A stretch of DNA of 64,000 nucleotides, taken from assembly GCA_964408735.1 (NCBI GenBank), contig CAYPAX010000005.1, positions 10,936-74,935 of the forward strand. Direction: 5' to 3'. A model generated the notes under the pieces. That model did not search any database. It was not told the origin of the DNA and saw only the letters and a list, made by a program, of their open reading frames with translations. Below, one piece after another: positions 15,861 through 24,849 of the stretch. This stretch comes from UBA7887 sp964408735 (GTDB lineage: Bacteria; Pseudomonadota; Alphaproteobacteria; UBA7887). The translations under genes and the position numbers were made by a program. Each line of letters starts with the position of its first letter. Position 1 is the first letter of the stretch.

Positions 15861-17660
15861 ATGACAGAGACTGCCAGCGACAGCGGGCTCGGCGAATTGC
15901 CGGGCTGGGACCTGTCCGACCTCTATGCCGGCCGTGAGGCTGCGGCCTTGACCAGCGATCTGGACGCGGCCGAAGCCACGGCGGACGATCTCGCCGAGCG
16001 CTATCGCGGCCGCCTTGCCGCGCTCGGCGGCGATGAGCTGGCATCGCTGCTCGAGGCCTATGAGGGCCTCGCCGACACCCTTGGCCGGGTGATGAGCTAC
16101 GCCTATCTCGACTATGCCGGCGATGTCAGCGATCCCGAGGCGGGGCAGTTCCTGCAAACCATGCAGGAGCGGGTGAATGCCATCGGCACCACGACGCTGT
16201 TCGTCACCCTCGAGCTCAATCGCATCGACGAGGCGACTTTGGCCGGTCAGCTTGAGGCGCCGGAGCTGGGGCGCTGGCAGCCCTGGATTCGCGACACGCG
16301 CGCCTTTCGCGACCACCAGCTCTCCGACGAGATGGAGCAGCTGCTGCACGAGAAGGCCGTGGCCGGGCGCGGTGCCTGGGTGCGCCTGTTCGACGAGACC
16401 ATGGCGCGGTTGCGCTTCCGTAATAACGATGAACGCTTAAGTAGTGCCGAGGCTTTCGACCTGCTGTCGTCCAAGGACGCCGGGGTGCGCCGTGACATCG
16501 CGGCCGAGATCTCCCGCGTGCTGTCCGAAAACCTGCAGACTTTCGCGCTTATCACCAACACCCTGGTCAAGGACAAGGAGGTCGAGGACCGGTGGCGTAC
16601 CTATGCCCAACCTATCTCTCAGCGCAACCTCGAGAACCTGGTCGAGGACGATGTGGTCGAGGCGCTGATCGCGGCCGTGCGCGAGTCCTATCCCCGCCTC
16701 TCGCACCGCTACTACGCGCTCAAGGCCAAGTGGATGGGGACGGACGCGCTCGATTATTGGGACCGTAATGCCCCCTTGCCCGAGGACGACGACCAGCTCG
16801 TGCCCTGGGACGAGGCGCAGGCCACCGTGCTCGATGCCTATCACGCCTTCTCGCCGGAGCTTGCGGCCATCGGCCGGCGCTTCTTCGACGGTGACTGGAT
16901 CGACGCATCGGTGCGCCCCGGCAAGGCACCGGGCGCTTTCGCCCATCCCACGGTGCCCTCGGCTCATCCGTATCTGTTGCTCAACTACCAGGGCCGTGCG
17001 CGCGATGTCATGACCCTTGCTCACGAGCTTGGCCACGGCGTCCACCAGGTGCTGGCCGGGGGGCAGGGTGCGCTGATGGCGGAGACGCCGCTGACGCTTG
17101 CGGAGACCGCCAGCGTGTTCGGCGAGCAGCTCACCTTCCGCGCCATGCTGGCAGGCGAGAGCGATGCGGTGCGTCGCCGCGTGATGATCGCCGGCAAGGT
17201 CGAGGACATGCTGAATACGGTGGTGCGCCAGGTTGCCTTCTGCGAGTTCGAGCGTCGCCTGCACGATGCGCGGCGTGGCGGCGAGCTGACCCCGGACGCC
17301 ATCGGCGAGCTGTGGATGTCGGTGCAGGGCGAAAGCCTCGGCCCGGCCATTCGCCTCGACGATGCCTATCGCTGCTACTGGTCCTACATCCCCCACTTCG
17401 TCCACACGCCGTTCTATGTCTATGCCTATGCCTTCGGCGATTGTCTGGTGAACGCGCTCTACGCCGTCTACCAGGACGCCGAGGCGGGCTTTGCCGAGCG
17501 CTATCTGGAGATGCTGCGGGCGGGCGGCACCTTGCGCCACAAGGAGTTGCTGGCGCCGTTCGGGCTCGATGCCAGCGACCCGGCCTTCTGGCGCAAGGGC
17601 CTCGACGTGATCGCCGGGCTCGTCGACGAACTCGAAAGCGCCCTGGCGGCACCGGGATGA
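15861..17660 (+). CDS. pepF: M3-family oligoendopeptidase F
   Basis: A 599-residue thimet-like peptidase. The zinc site is HELGH in MTLAHELGHGVHQ, with the third ligand in LAETASVFGEQL downstream, as in oligoendopeptidase F. The C-terminal YCYWSYIPHFVHTPFYVY segment forms the substrate cleft. The ATG at 15861 follows GGGAGAGCGGA; an ATG at 15837 lacks a ribosome site. It probably degrades short cytoplasmic peptides. It shares an ATGA overlap with the ABC1 kinase gene. Confidence 0.9.
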   Translation: MTETASDSGLGELPGWDLSDLYAGREAAALTSDLDAAEATADDLAERYRGRLAALGGDELASLLEAYEGLADTLGRVMSYAYLDYAGDVSDPEAGQFLQTMQERVNAIGTTTLFVTLELNRIDEATLAGQLEAPELGRWQPWIRDTRAFRDHQLSDEMEQLLHEKAVAGRGAWVRLFDETMARLRFRNNDERLSSAEAFDLLSSKDAGVRRDIAAEISRVLSENLQTFALITNTLVKDKEVEDRWRTYAQPISQRNLENLVEDDVVEALIAAVRESYPRLSHRYYALKAKWMGTDALDYWDRNAPLPEDDDQLVPWDEAQATVLDAYHAFSPELAAIGRRFFDGDWIDASVRPGKAPGAFAHPTVPSAHPYLLLNYQGRARDVMTLAHELGHGVHQVLAGGQGALMAETPLTLAETASVFGEQLTFRAMLAGESDAVRRRVMIAGKVEDMLNTVVRQVAFCEFERRLHDARRGGELTPDAIGELWMSVQGESLGPAIRLDDAYRCYWSYIPHFVHTPFYVYAYAFGDCLVNALYAVYQDAEAGFAERYLEMLRAGGTLRHKELLAPFGLDASDPAFWRKGLDVIAGLVDELESALAAPG

Positions 17661-18994
17661 GCGACGACGGCGGGCTCGGCGCGCGCGTCCGCCGCTACGC
17701 GCGGGTCTCGACCAAGGTCGGTGGGCTCGCCGCGCGTCTCGGCGCCGAGCGCTATCTCGGTGTCGCCATCGACCGTCAGCGCCATGCCGAGGAGCTGCGG
17801 GCGGCCTTGGGCGGCCTCAAGGGCCCGCTGATGAAGGTGGCGCAGCTGCTCTCGACCATCCCCGAGGCTCTGCCCAGCGAATATGCCGGGGAGCTGGCGC
17901 AACTGCAGGCCGACGCGCCTGCCATGGGCTGGCTTTTCGTGCGTCGGCGCATGGCGGGCGAGTTGGGTCGCGACTGGCAGGCCAAGTTCGGCGATTTTGG
18001 GCAGGAGGCGACACGCGCCGCCTCCCTCGGCCAGGTCCACCGCGCCAAAGCGTTGGACGGCCGGGCGTTGGCCTGCAAGCTGCAATATCCCGATATGGCA
18101 GCGGCTGTGGAAGCGGATCTGGTCCAGCTCAAGCTCATCTTCGCCATCTACCGCCGCTACGACCAAACCATCGACCCCGGCGAGATCCACGCCGAGATCG
18201 GCGATCGTCTGCGCGAGGAGCTCGATTACGCCCGCGAGGCAGGACACATGCGCCTATATGACAGCATGCTCGCCGACGAGCCTGCCGTGCATGTGCCCGA
18301 GGTGGTCGAGGACCTTTCGACGCGCCGCCTGCTGACCATGACCTGGCTCGACGGCCGGCCGTTGCTCGATTTCGCGGACGCCCCGGCCGAGGCCCGCAAC
18401 CGCATCGCCTATCATCTGTTCCGTGCCTGGTATGTGCCGTTCTACGATTGCGGTGTCATCCATGGCGATCCGCATCTCGGCAATTACACCGTGCGCGACG
18501 ACCATAGCGTCAATTTGCTCGATTATGGTTGCATCCGTATCTTTCCCGGTTCCTTCGTCAAGGGCGTGATCGATCTCTATCGCGCCCTGCAAACCGATGA
18601 CGAGGCGCTGGCCGTGGCGGCCTATGAGGGCTGGGGCTTCAAGGATCTGACGCGTGAGATGATCGACGTGCTCAGCCTCTGGGCCAATTACCTCTATGCG
18701 CCATTGCTCGACGACCGCGACCGCCGCATCCAGGACTCGTCCAGCGGCGAGTATGGCCATGAGGTGGCGGCCAAGGTGCATAGCGAGCTGCGCCGCCTCG
18801 GCGGGGTCAGGCCGCCGCGCGAGTTCGTCTTCGTCGACCGTGCGGCAATAGGCCTCGGCTCGGTCTTCCTGCACTTGAACGCGGAGATTAACTGGCACCG
18901 CCTGTTTGAAGGCCTGATCGAGGATTTCGACGCCGCCGCGCTCGACCGGCGCCAGGCCGATGAGCTCAAGGCTGCGGGATTAGATCGCCTGTGA
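17657..18994 (+). CDS. ABC1/UbiB-family atypical kinase-like protein
   Basis: A 445-residue ABC1 family member. The KxGQ-type motif appears as GPLMKVAQLLST, followed by the alanine-rich nucleotide loop AASLGQVHRA, the Lys of LACKLQYP, catalytic VIHGDPHLGN and the metal-binding Asp in LLDYG. There is no C-terminal membrane helix pair like that of UbiB proper, so it is likely a paralogue of uncertain role in quinone or lipid metabolism. It is coupled by ATGA to pepF, and its 3' end overlaps the convergent hydrolase by 29 bp. Confidence 0.85.
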   Translation: MSDDGGLGARVRRYARVSTKVGGLAARLGAERYLGVAIDRQRHAEELRAALGGLKGPLMKVAQLLSTIPEALPSEYAGELAQLQADAPAMGWLFVRRRMAGELGRDWQAKFGDFGQEATRAASLGQVHRAKALDGRALACKLQYPDMAAAVEADLVQLKLIFAIYRRYDQTIDPGEIHAEIGDRLREELDYAREAGHMRLYDSMLADEPAVHVPEVVEDLSTRRLLTMTWLDGRPLLDFADAPAEARNRIAYHLFRAWYVPFYDCGVIHGDPHLGNYTVRDDHSVNLLDYGCIRIFPGSFVKGVIDLYRALQTDDEALAVAAYEGWGFKDLTREMIDVLSLWANYLYAPLLDDRDRRIQDSSSGEYGHEVAAKVHSELRRLGGVRPPREFVFVDRAAIGLGSVFLHLNAEINWHRLFEGLIEDFDAAALDRRQADELKAAGLDRL

Positions 18995-19589
18995 ACGACG
19001 CGATCGCATCGATGGCTTCGGCGAGGTTCTGCTCGTGGTCGCGGCCGCTGGCTTTGCGGGGCTTGAGGTCGTGGTTGCCGTCGGCCAGCCAGTGGACGGC
19101 GATGGAGGGGGACAGGGCGTAGCCCGCGACGTCCTCGCGGTTGCCGAGCGCGTCGCGTTCGCCTTGCAGGATCAGCGTCGGCGTGGCGAGGCCTTCAAGG
19201 TGCTCTGTCCGCGTGCGCTCGGGCTTGCCGGCGGGGTGGAAGGGATAGCCGAGGCAGACCAGGCCGGCGACAGCGCATTCGTCGGCGATCAGGCTGGCCA
19301 TGCGTCCGCCCATGGACTTGCCGCCGATCACCAGACGTTCGGCCGGGCCCAGCTCGGCGATCACCTGGCGCCAGCAGTCCAGCAGGATCGGCTGGCGGTC
19401 GGGCGGCCGGCGGCTGCCTTCGGTGCGGCGTCTTTGCATGTAGGGGAACTCGAAGCGGACCACTTGAAGGCCGGCTCCGGCCAAGCCTTCGGCGATACGG
19501 GTCATGAACGGCGTATCCATGCCGGCGCCTGCGCCATGGGCCAGCACGACCGTTATCGGCGCTTCCTCCGGTCCGTCGCGCAGCATCAT
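18966..19589 (-). CDS. Alpha/beta-hydrolase-fold protein (KANL3/TEX30-like)
   Basis: A 207-residue single-domain hydrolase. The nucleophile elbow is GGKSMGG, preceded by the oxyanion-side LAHGAGAG and followed by ILQGERDALG (acid) and DGNHDLKP (histidine). This layout matches the short alpha/beta hydrolases related to KANL3/TEX30. It starts inside the stop codon of a 35-codon small protein gene (ATGA overlap), implying translational coupling. Substrate unknown. Confidence 0.82.
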   Translation of the reverse strand: MMLRDGPEEAPITVVLAHGAGAGMDTPFMTRIAEGLAGAGLQVVRFEFPYMQRRRTEGSRRPPDRQPILLDCWRQVIAELGPAERLVIGGKSMGGRMASLIADECAVAGLVCLGYPFHPAGKPERTRTEHLEGLATPTLILQGERDALGNREDVAGYALSPSIAVHWLADGNHDLKPRKASGRDHEQNLAEAIDAIASFTGDLIPQP

Positions 19590-19693
19590 TCCTGCAGCCC
19601 CAGCGCGCGGAACAGGCTGATCAGCCCTATCACGCCGCCATAGGCGAGAAGCCCGGTTGCAGCAGCGATGGCAAAGACTTTGAGATGCGACAT
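19586..19693 (-). CDS. Small single-helix membrane protein, 35 residues
   Basis: The reading frame opens at ATG 19693 as MSHLKVFAIAAATGLL and ends in FRALGLQE, a single predicted helix with a charged N-terminus. Its stop overlaps the hydrolase ATG. AAGGA lies directly against the ATG, which is unusually close for a ribosome site, so expression is uncertain. The coupling and clean hydrophobic profile are the support. The size resembles accessory subunits of membrane complexes, but no homology is claimed. Confidence 0.4.
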   Translation of the reverse strand: MSHLKVFAIAAATGLLAYGGVIGLISLFRALGLQE

Positions 19694-19704
19694 TCCTTAA
19701 GGAT

Positions 19705-19742
19705 TACACAAAACAAAGGCGCCGGCCCAGCCGGACCGGCGC
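19705..19742 (-). terminator. Rho-independent terminator, minus strand
   Basis: GCGCCGG (19719-19725) pairs exactly with CCGGCGC (19736-19742) across a 10-nt loop. Read on the minus strand it is followed by a T-rich tract (CCTTTGTTTTGTG). It would end transcription of the 97-residue membrane protein gene before the small-protein/hydrolase pair. Confidence 0.6.
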
Positions 19743-19813
19743 AAGGGGGGGAGGGAGGAAGTGACAAGGAAGGTAGGGCATTAAGCCCGGCGACACAGTG
19801 ACGGCGGTCACGT

Positions 19814-20107
19814 TTAGTCGCCGGCATTGCTCCAGGCATAGACGCCGGCGATGCTCAACGTGGCGACGATAAGGAACGGCACCACGAACATGGCGTAGGC
19901 CGGATCGATGCGCAGATTGGCGGCGACGATGCTGCCGAAACCGCGCAAAGCCGAGATAATCAGCGAGCTGTAGCCGGTTTGGTCGGCCGCACGAAACAGG
20001 CTGAGACCCACATAGGCGCAGCCGCCAATGGCCGCGAAACAGCCCATCTGCCGCAGCAATTGCAGCGATGACGTTTTGAGATCGGCGCGAAACTTGGCAA
20101 GAACCAT
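19814..20107 (-). CDS. Uncharacterised small membrane protein with two helices
   Basis: A 97-residue protein from the ATG at 20107, which has AGAGG 5 nt upstream. Two hydrophobic segments, around CFAAIGGCAYVGL and FVVPFLIVATLSIAGVY, flank a polar loop. No family recognised. It is divergent from the PaaG-like gene and followed by its own terminator, so it is probably monocistronic. Confidence 0.6.
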   Translation of the reverse strand: MVLAKFRADLKTSSLQLLRQMGCFAAIGGCAYVGLSLFRAADQTGYSSLIISALRGFGSIVAANLRIDPAYAMFVVPFLIVATLSIAGVYAWSNAGD

Positions 20108-20243
20108 AATGGCCTCTTTTCCCATGCCTTTCGGGGCGTGCGGGTAATGGAAATAGGGTTCTTGGCCCTTTTTGCCAGTGATTGGCGTCACAGGCTGCTC
20201 AGGATAGTCTGTACGGCAGACTTCGCATTGGGGACACTTCCGC

Positions 20244-21029
20244 ATGACATATGAGACCATCGCCCTGGAGATTGCCGACGACGTGTCGGTCCTGACGCTA
20301 TCGCGCCCGGACAAGCTCAATGCCTTCACGGTGGAGATGCATAAGGAGATCCGCCAGGCACTGAAAGCCATTGAGAAGGGTGGTGCGCGGGCACTGGTGA
20401 TTACCGGTGCCGGGCGCGCCTTCTGTGCCGGGGCCGATCTCGCCGAAGGCGATCTGACCACCGTAGAGGAGCCCGATCTCGGCGAAGGTCTGGAAAAATA
20501 TTACAATCCCTTGGTAGCCAAGCTGAACGCCATGCCGATTCCGGTCCTGGCGGCGGTCAACGGTATTGCCGCCGGCGGCGGTGCCAATTTCGCCCTGTCA
20601 TGCGATCTGACCTTCGCTGCGCGCTCTGCCAGCTTTATTCAGGCCTTCGTGCGTATCGGCCTGGTGCCGGACGTCGGCGGCTCGTACTTCCTGCCGCGCC
20701 TGATCGGCCGCCAGCGCGCCATGGCGCTGGCCATGACCGGCGAGCAGATCGACGCCGAGACGGCGGCGGATTGGGGCCTGATCTACAAATGCGTCGATGA
20801 TGACGTATTGATGGACGACGTCATGGGGCTGGCCAGGCGCCTGGCCGCGGGGCCGACGCGCACCATCGGCCTGATCAAGCATCTGATGGCGGCCTCGCAA
20901 ACCAATACCCTGGAAGACCAGCTGGCGCTGGAACGCGATATGCAGCGCGCCGCCGGCCAGGGCGAGGACTACCGCGAGGGCATCCAGGCCTTTCTCGAAA
21001 AGCGCGCCGCCCAGTTCAGCGGCCGCTGA
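20244..21029 (+). CDS. paaG: Crotonase-family enoyl-CoA isomerase, PaaG-like
   Basis: A 261-residue crotonase. The oxyanion-hole segments are GAGRAFCAGADL and NGIAAGGGANFAL. Neither catalytic glutamate of enoyl-CoA hydratase is present (Asn and Phe occupy those positions), while the Asp in IGLVPDVGGSY matches the catalytic Asp of PaaG-type isomerases. That points to ring-epoxide or double-bond isomerisation rather than hydration. A PaaI-like thioesterase starts 2 nt downstream. The ring-epoxidising subunits are not nearby apart from the PaaA/C-like gene at 12515. Confidence 0.75.
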   Translation: MTYETIALEIADDVSVLTLSRPDKLNAFTVEMHKEIRQALKAIEKGGARALVITGAGRAFCAGADLAEGDLTTVEEPDLGEGLEKYYNPLVAKLNAMPIPVLAAVNGIAAGGGANFALSCDLTFAARSASFIQAFVRIGLVPDVGGSYFLPRLIGRQRAMALAMTGEQIDAETAADWGLIYKCVDDDVLMDDVMGLARRLAAGPTRTIGLIKHLMAASQTNTLEDQLALERDMQRAAGQGEDYREGIQAFLEKRAAQFSGR

Positions 21030-21031
21030 CT

Positions 21032-21472
21032 ATGGACCCCCAGGCCATCGCCGAGGCCGTCTACGAGACCATGGAGCCCAACGACCGGGTCTTCGTCGGC
21101 CTCGACATGCGCAAGGTCTCGATCGCGCCCGGCTGTGCCGTGCTCGAAATGAACGTGCGCGAGGATATGCTCAACGGCCATGACATCTGCCATGGCAGCA
21201 TGGTCTTCGCCCTCGCCGACACGGCCTTTGCGCTCGCCGCCAACTCGCACAATTACAACGCCGTATTGGCCAGTGCCGGGATCGACCTGATCGATTCCGC
21301 AAAGCTCGGCGAGACCTTGCGGGCGGAGGCGAACGAGTTGTGGCGGCGCAAGCGCACGGCGCTCTACGACATCACCGTCACGGGCAAGGATGGCCGCCTC
21401 ATTGCCGTCTGCCGCGGCCGCGCCCACCGCGTTGCCGGTCAGCCGGCGCCGCAGCTGCCCGAAGCCGGCTGA
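21032..21472 (+). CDS. paaI: PaaI-like hotdog-fold acyl-CoA thioesterase
   Basis: A 146-residue hotdog protein with the PaaI active-site region NGHDICHGSMVFALADTAFA, in which the Asp on the long helix activates the attacking water. It starts 2 nt after the isomerase gene and its TGA overlaps the next ATG. PaaI removes CoA from stalled ring-hydroxylated phenylacetyl-CoA intermediates; the neighbourhood supports that role, though substrate range is not set by sequence. Confidence 0.82.
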   Translation: MDPQAIAEAVYETMEPNDRVFVGLDMRKVSIAPGCAVLEMNVREDMLNGHDICHGSMVFALADTAFALAANSHNYNAVLASAGIDLIDSAKLGETLRAEANELWRRKRTALYDITVTGKDGRLIAVCRGRAHRVAGQPAPQLPEAG

Positions 21473-22263
21473 TGCTGAACGAGACGCAATGTCGGCAGTT
21501 CGACGAGCGCGGCTTTTTGATTTTGCCAGGGGCGTTGGTCGAGGACGAGGTGGCGATCCTGGACGCTGCCGTCGGCGACCTCGCGCAGCGCGACGGACCC
21601 GAAGTGGCGCGTGAGGCCGACGGCTCTCCCCATGTCATCTACGGCGTGCATTTGTGGGACGGGCGTATCGCCGCGCTGGCCGGCCATCCGGCGATTCACG
21701 AACCGGCGCGCCAACTTCTCGGCGGGCGCTTCTTCATCCACCAGTCGCGCCTCAATCTCAAGCAGACGGGCGGCTCGGTGGTCGCCTGGCACCAGGACTT
21801 CGCCACCTACCACCGCGTCGATGGCATCCCCGAGGCGCGTGGATTGGTTATTGGTGTGCTCATCGATACAGTCGGCGCGGCCAATGCGCCGGTGATTGTG
21901 CTGCCGGGCTCGCACCGGGGCGGCATCGTCTCGGAAGCGGTCATTGACGGGGCGGCATCGGACCACGAGGGCGCGGCGCGTTATCGCTACGACATTTCGC
22001 TCGCCACCATCGCGCGGCTCGCCGCCGCCGCAGAACCCGAGGCCGTGCTCGGCCCGGCGGGAACGGTATTCCTGATGCACGCCAATCTGGTGCACGGATC
22101 GAGCGTAAACATCCTACCCGCGCGCCGCGCCATCGCCTATGTCAATGTCAGCCCCTGCGACAATCGCGGCGAAAGCTTCACGCGCCCCGAATATTACGCC
22201 GCACGCGATTTCGAACCGCTGGAGTTGAGCCCGCCCGATTGTCTGCGCAGGGCGCAAATGTGA
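21472..22263 (+). CDS. Phytanoyl-CoA dioxygenase-family Fe(II)/2-oxoglutarate oxygenase
   Basis: A 263-residue PhyH-fold oxygenase. The iron ligands are visible as HQD in VVAWHQDFATYH and the distal His in ANLVHGSS, with a downstream Arg (ILPARRAIA) for 2-oxoglutarate. The start overlaps the PaaI stop (TGATG). Members hydroxylate diverse small molecules; pairing with paaG/paaI-like genes suggests an aromatic or acyl substrate but does not prove it. It ends just before the convergent BCAM0308-type gene. Confidence 0.8.
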   Translation: MLNETQCRQFDERGFLILPGALVEDEVAILDAAVGDLAQRDGPEVAREADGSPHVIYGVHLWDGRIAALAGHPAIHEPARQLLGGRFFIHQSRLNLKQTGGSVVAWHQDFATYHRVDGIPEARGLVIGVLIDTVGAANAPVIVLPGSHRGGIVSEAVIDGAASDHEGAARYRYDISLATIARLAAAAEPEAVLGPAGTVFLMHANLVHGSSVNILPARRAIAYVNVSPCDNRGESFTRPEYYAARDFEPLELSPPDCLRRAQM

Positions 22264-22269
22264 CGGCGA

Positions 22270-22770
22270 TCAATCCTCGCGCTGCCAGCGCACGCGGACA
22301 AAATAGCCGTCTTCGTCGTAATCGAGGTTCAATTCGCCTTTGTAAGCATCGTGCAGCGCGTCGCCGATGCGGCGCGGCAGATGGATATCGGTGGTGGTTA
22401 CCACCATGCCGCCCTCGACGCTGTTCATCACCATCAGCCGGTGCCCGGGGTGTTCCTGCTTTTCCCGCTCTTCGGTGTTGCGGACCAGGTTCAGGATCTC
22501 GTCCCTGTGCGCCGCGAAGAAGCCGCCGGCAAGGGTGATTTCGCCCGCAGGATAGCGGTCGTTGATGCGCTCGCAGGCTTGGCACAGCGTCTCGTGCGCA
22601 GGCGCAGGCCTGAGCGACCAGCGCCAGCGGCCGTCCTGCCAGACCGCACCGCATTGCGGGCATACGGTCGGCTCAGGCAGCTTGCCGCGCGCCTTGTAGG
22701 GGTCGTGCGCGTGGTCTTTGACCAGGCGATCGCGGCGCGGCTCTCGCCGGGCAACGTCACGTGTCTTCAT
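22270..22770 (-). CDS. BCAM0308-family protein with a zinc-ribbon-like cysteine cluster
   Basis: A 166-residue protein with two CXXC motifs (CPQCGAVW and CQACERI) separated by a short WRWS-rich stretch, followed by an alpha/beta domain containing VEGGMVVTTTDIHLP. This fits the BCAM0308/archaeal Nmd3-like zinc-binding family, whose function is unproven. The ATG at 22770 has AAGGTGG 5 nt upstream; a GTG at 22779 lacks that support. The gene stands alone. Confidence 0.7.
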   Translation of the reverse strand: MKTRDVARREPRRDRLVKDHAHDPYKARGKLPEPTVCPQCGAVWQDGRWRWSLRPAPAHETLCQACERINDRYPAGEITLAGGFFAAHRDEILNLVRNTEEREKQEHPGHRLMVMNSVEGGMVVTTTDIHLPRRIGDALHDAYKGELNLDYDEDGYFVRVRWQRED

Positions 22771-22850
22771 GATGGCCACCTTGGCGTGGGTCGGACAAAC
22801 GAAGAGAGTGCCCCGGAAGCACGGTGTCCGCCATGACCTACGTCAAGGCG

Positions 22851-23657
22851 TCAGCGTCCCTTGAACTGCGGCCGGCGCTTTTCCATGAAGGCGGTGCGGC
22901 CTTCCGCATAGTCCTCGCTGTCGAAGCAGGCGCGCACGCGGGCCTCGATAGCGTCTACGTCACGCTCGGCAGGATCCTTGAGCCCTTCGCCGATGGCAGC
23001 CTTGGCGGCGCGCACGGTGAGCGGCGCGTTGTCGGCGATGGTCTCGGCCAGCTCGCGCACCGTGGCGTCAAGATCGGCCACCGGCACCAGGCGATTGATC
23101 AGGCCCATGCGCAAGGCCTCCTCGGCGGTGAAGCGCCGCGCCGTAAACAGGATCTCCTTGGCCATGGCCGGGCCGACCAGGGCCGAGAGCTTGCGCAGGC
23201 CAGCGAAGCCGTAGCCGAGGCCGAGGCGCGCGGCGGGGATGGAATATTGGGAATCGTCGCTGGCGATGCGGATGTCGGCCTGCAAGGCGACCGCCAGGCC
23301 GCCGCCGACGCAAAAGCCGCGGATCATCGCCACCAGCGGCTTCTCCAGGCTGCCCAGCGTTTCCTGGGCCGTCGCGGTGACGCGGTTATATTCCTCTTCT
23401 GCCTCCGCCGAGGCGCGGTGCGTTTCGAATTCCGAGATATCGGCGCCCGAAACGAAGGCCTTGTCGCCGGCCCCTGCCATGACAACGGTGCGTACGGCAT
23501 CATCGGCCGAAAAATCGGCCATGATCTCGGACACCGCCTGCCACATCTCCAGCTTCAGCGCGTTGCGGCGCTCAGGATTGTTGAAGATCATCCAGCCGAT
23601 GCCGCCGTCCTTACGGGCGATCATCTTGTCGGTGTCGAGGCTCAGCGTCTCCGCCAT
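22851..23657 (-). CDS. Crotonase-family protein lacking both hydratase glutamates
   Basis: A 268-residue crotonase, last gene of the catabolic operon. The oxyanion-hole motifs GDKAFVSGADIS and GFCVGGGLAVAL are intact, but alanines occupy both glutamate positions of enoyl-CoA hydratase (GGGLAVA and IPAARLGLG). Simple water addition is therefore unlikely; isomerase, lyase or another crotonase chemistry is more plausible. It overlaps the CoA-transferase stop by one base (TGATG). Confidence 0.82.
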   Translation of the reverse strand: MAETLSLDTDKMIARKDGGIGWMIFNNPERRNALKLEMWQAVSEIMADFSADDAVRTVVMAGAGDKAFVSGADISEFETHRASAEAEEEYNRVTATAQETLGSLEKPLVAMIRGFCVGGGLAVALQADIRIASDDSQYSIPAARLGLGYGFAGLRKLSALVGPAMAKEILFTARRFTAEEALRMGLINRLVPVADLDATVRELAETIADNAPLTVRAAKAAIGEGLKDPAERDVDAIEARVRACFDSEDYAEGRTAFMEKRRPQFKGR

Positions 23658-24847
23658 CAGATCACTCTCCGTGTGCGCAAATCCGCAACAGCCGCGTCGT
23701 CGAAGCCGAGTTCGGCAAGAATGGCATCGGTATCGCCACCCATGCCGGGGGTGGGGCGGCGCACCTGCTCGGGCTGGGGCGTGCCGGTCAGATGCACGGC
23801 CTGGCCTACCACATGCATATTGCCGTGCTCCGGGTGGCTCATGGGCACGGCAATGCCGAGATGGCGCACCTGCGGATCGGCGAAGGTCTCGTCGATGCTG
23901 TTGATCGGGCCGCAGGGCACGCCCGCCTCGTTCATGGCCTCGATCCAGTGGGCGCTGGGCTTCTTGGCCGTGAACTCGCCCAACAGCGCATTGAGGACGT
24001 CGCGGTTCTTGGAGCGGGCATCGCCATTGACGAAACGCTCGTCGTCCGCCAGCTCAGGCGCTTCGATGACGCCGAGGAAGCGTTGCCACAGCACGTCGCC
24101 CGCGGCGGCAATGTTGATGGCGCCGTCGGCGGTGGGGAAGACGCCCATGGGAATGCCCGTCGGATGGTTGTTGCCGGCCTGGGGCGGCACTTCCGAGTCG
24201 ATCAGCCAGCGTGCCGCCTGGAAGTCGAGCATGGCGATCTGCGACTCGAGCAGCGAGGTGTGTACCCACTGTCCCCGGCCGGTGTGTTCGCGATTGAACA
24301 GCGCCAGCAGCATGCCCATGGCGAGATAGTTGCCGGCCGAAAGGTCGGCGATGGGAATGCCGACCCGCACGGGTCCCTGGCCCGGCAGGCCGGTGATCGA
24401 CATCAAGCCCCCAAGCCCTTGGGCGATCTGGTCGACGCCGGCACGGTCCTTATAGGGGCCGTCCTGGCCGAAGCCCGAAATGCTGCCATAGACCAGGCGC
24501 GGGTTGCGGGCGCTGAGCGTCTCGTAGTCGATGCCGAGGCGATGCTTCACGCGGGCGCGGAAATTCTCCACGACCACATCGGCGCGGTCGGCCAGCTTGA
24601 GGAAGATCTCCTTGCCCTCTTCGCTCTTCAAATCGAGGGTCATGGCGCGCTTGTTGCGGTGCAGGTTGAGATAGTCCGGCCCGTCGCGGGCGCCGCCGAG
24701 CCCCTCGCTGCCGGGCTCGCTCGGCGCCTCGATCTTGATCACGTCCGCGCCCCAGTCGGCCAGGTGGCGCACGGCCGTCGGCCCCGCGCGCGCCCTGGTC
24801 AGGTCGAGAACGAAGATCCCCTCGAGGGGAAGTCTCTGCTCGGTCAT
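23657..24847 (-). CDS. CaiB/BaiF family (class III) CoA-transferase
   Basis: A 396-residue class III CoA-transferase with the opening DLTRARAGPTAVRHLADWGA, DVVVENFRARV, SGFGQDGPY and the catalytic Asp168 in IPIADLSAG. It probably moves CoA to the carboxylic acid handled by this operon. It ends one base into the crotonase start and begins 2 nt after the NTF2-like gene, so it is clearly part of the same transcript. Confidence 0.9.
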   Translation of the reverse strand: MTEQRLPLEGIFVLDLTRARAGPTAVRHLADWGADVIKIEAPSEPGSEGLGGARDGPDYLNLHRNKRAMTLDLKSEEGKEIFLKLADRADVVVENFRARVKHRLGIDYETLSARNPRLVYGSISGFGQDGPYKDRAGVDQIAQGLGGLMSITGLPGQGPVRVGIPIADLSAGNYLAMGMLLALFNREHTGRGQWVHTSLLESQIAMLDFQAARWLIDSEVPPQAGNNHPTGIPMGVFPTADGAINIAAAGDVLWQRFLGVIEAPELADDERFVNGDARSKNRDVLNALLGEFTAKKPSAHWIEAMNEAGVPCGPINSIDETFADPQVRHLGIAVPMSHPEHGNMHVVGQAVHLTGTPQPEQVRRPTPGMGGDTDAILAELGFDDAAVADLRTRRVI

Positions 24848-24849
24848 GC

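Noticed and set aside
20120..20243. A Cys-rich N-terminal extension of the 97-residue membrane protein reaching back toward the PaaG-like gene
   Set aside because: The extension overlaps the likely promoter region, has no ribosome site, and the ATG at 20107 has one.
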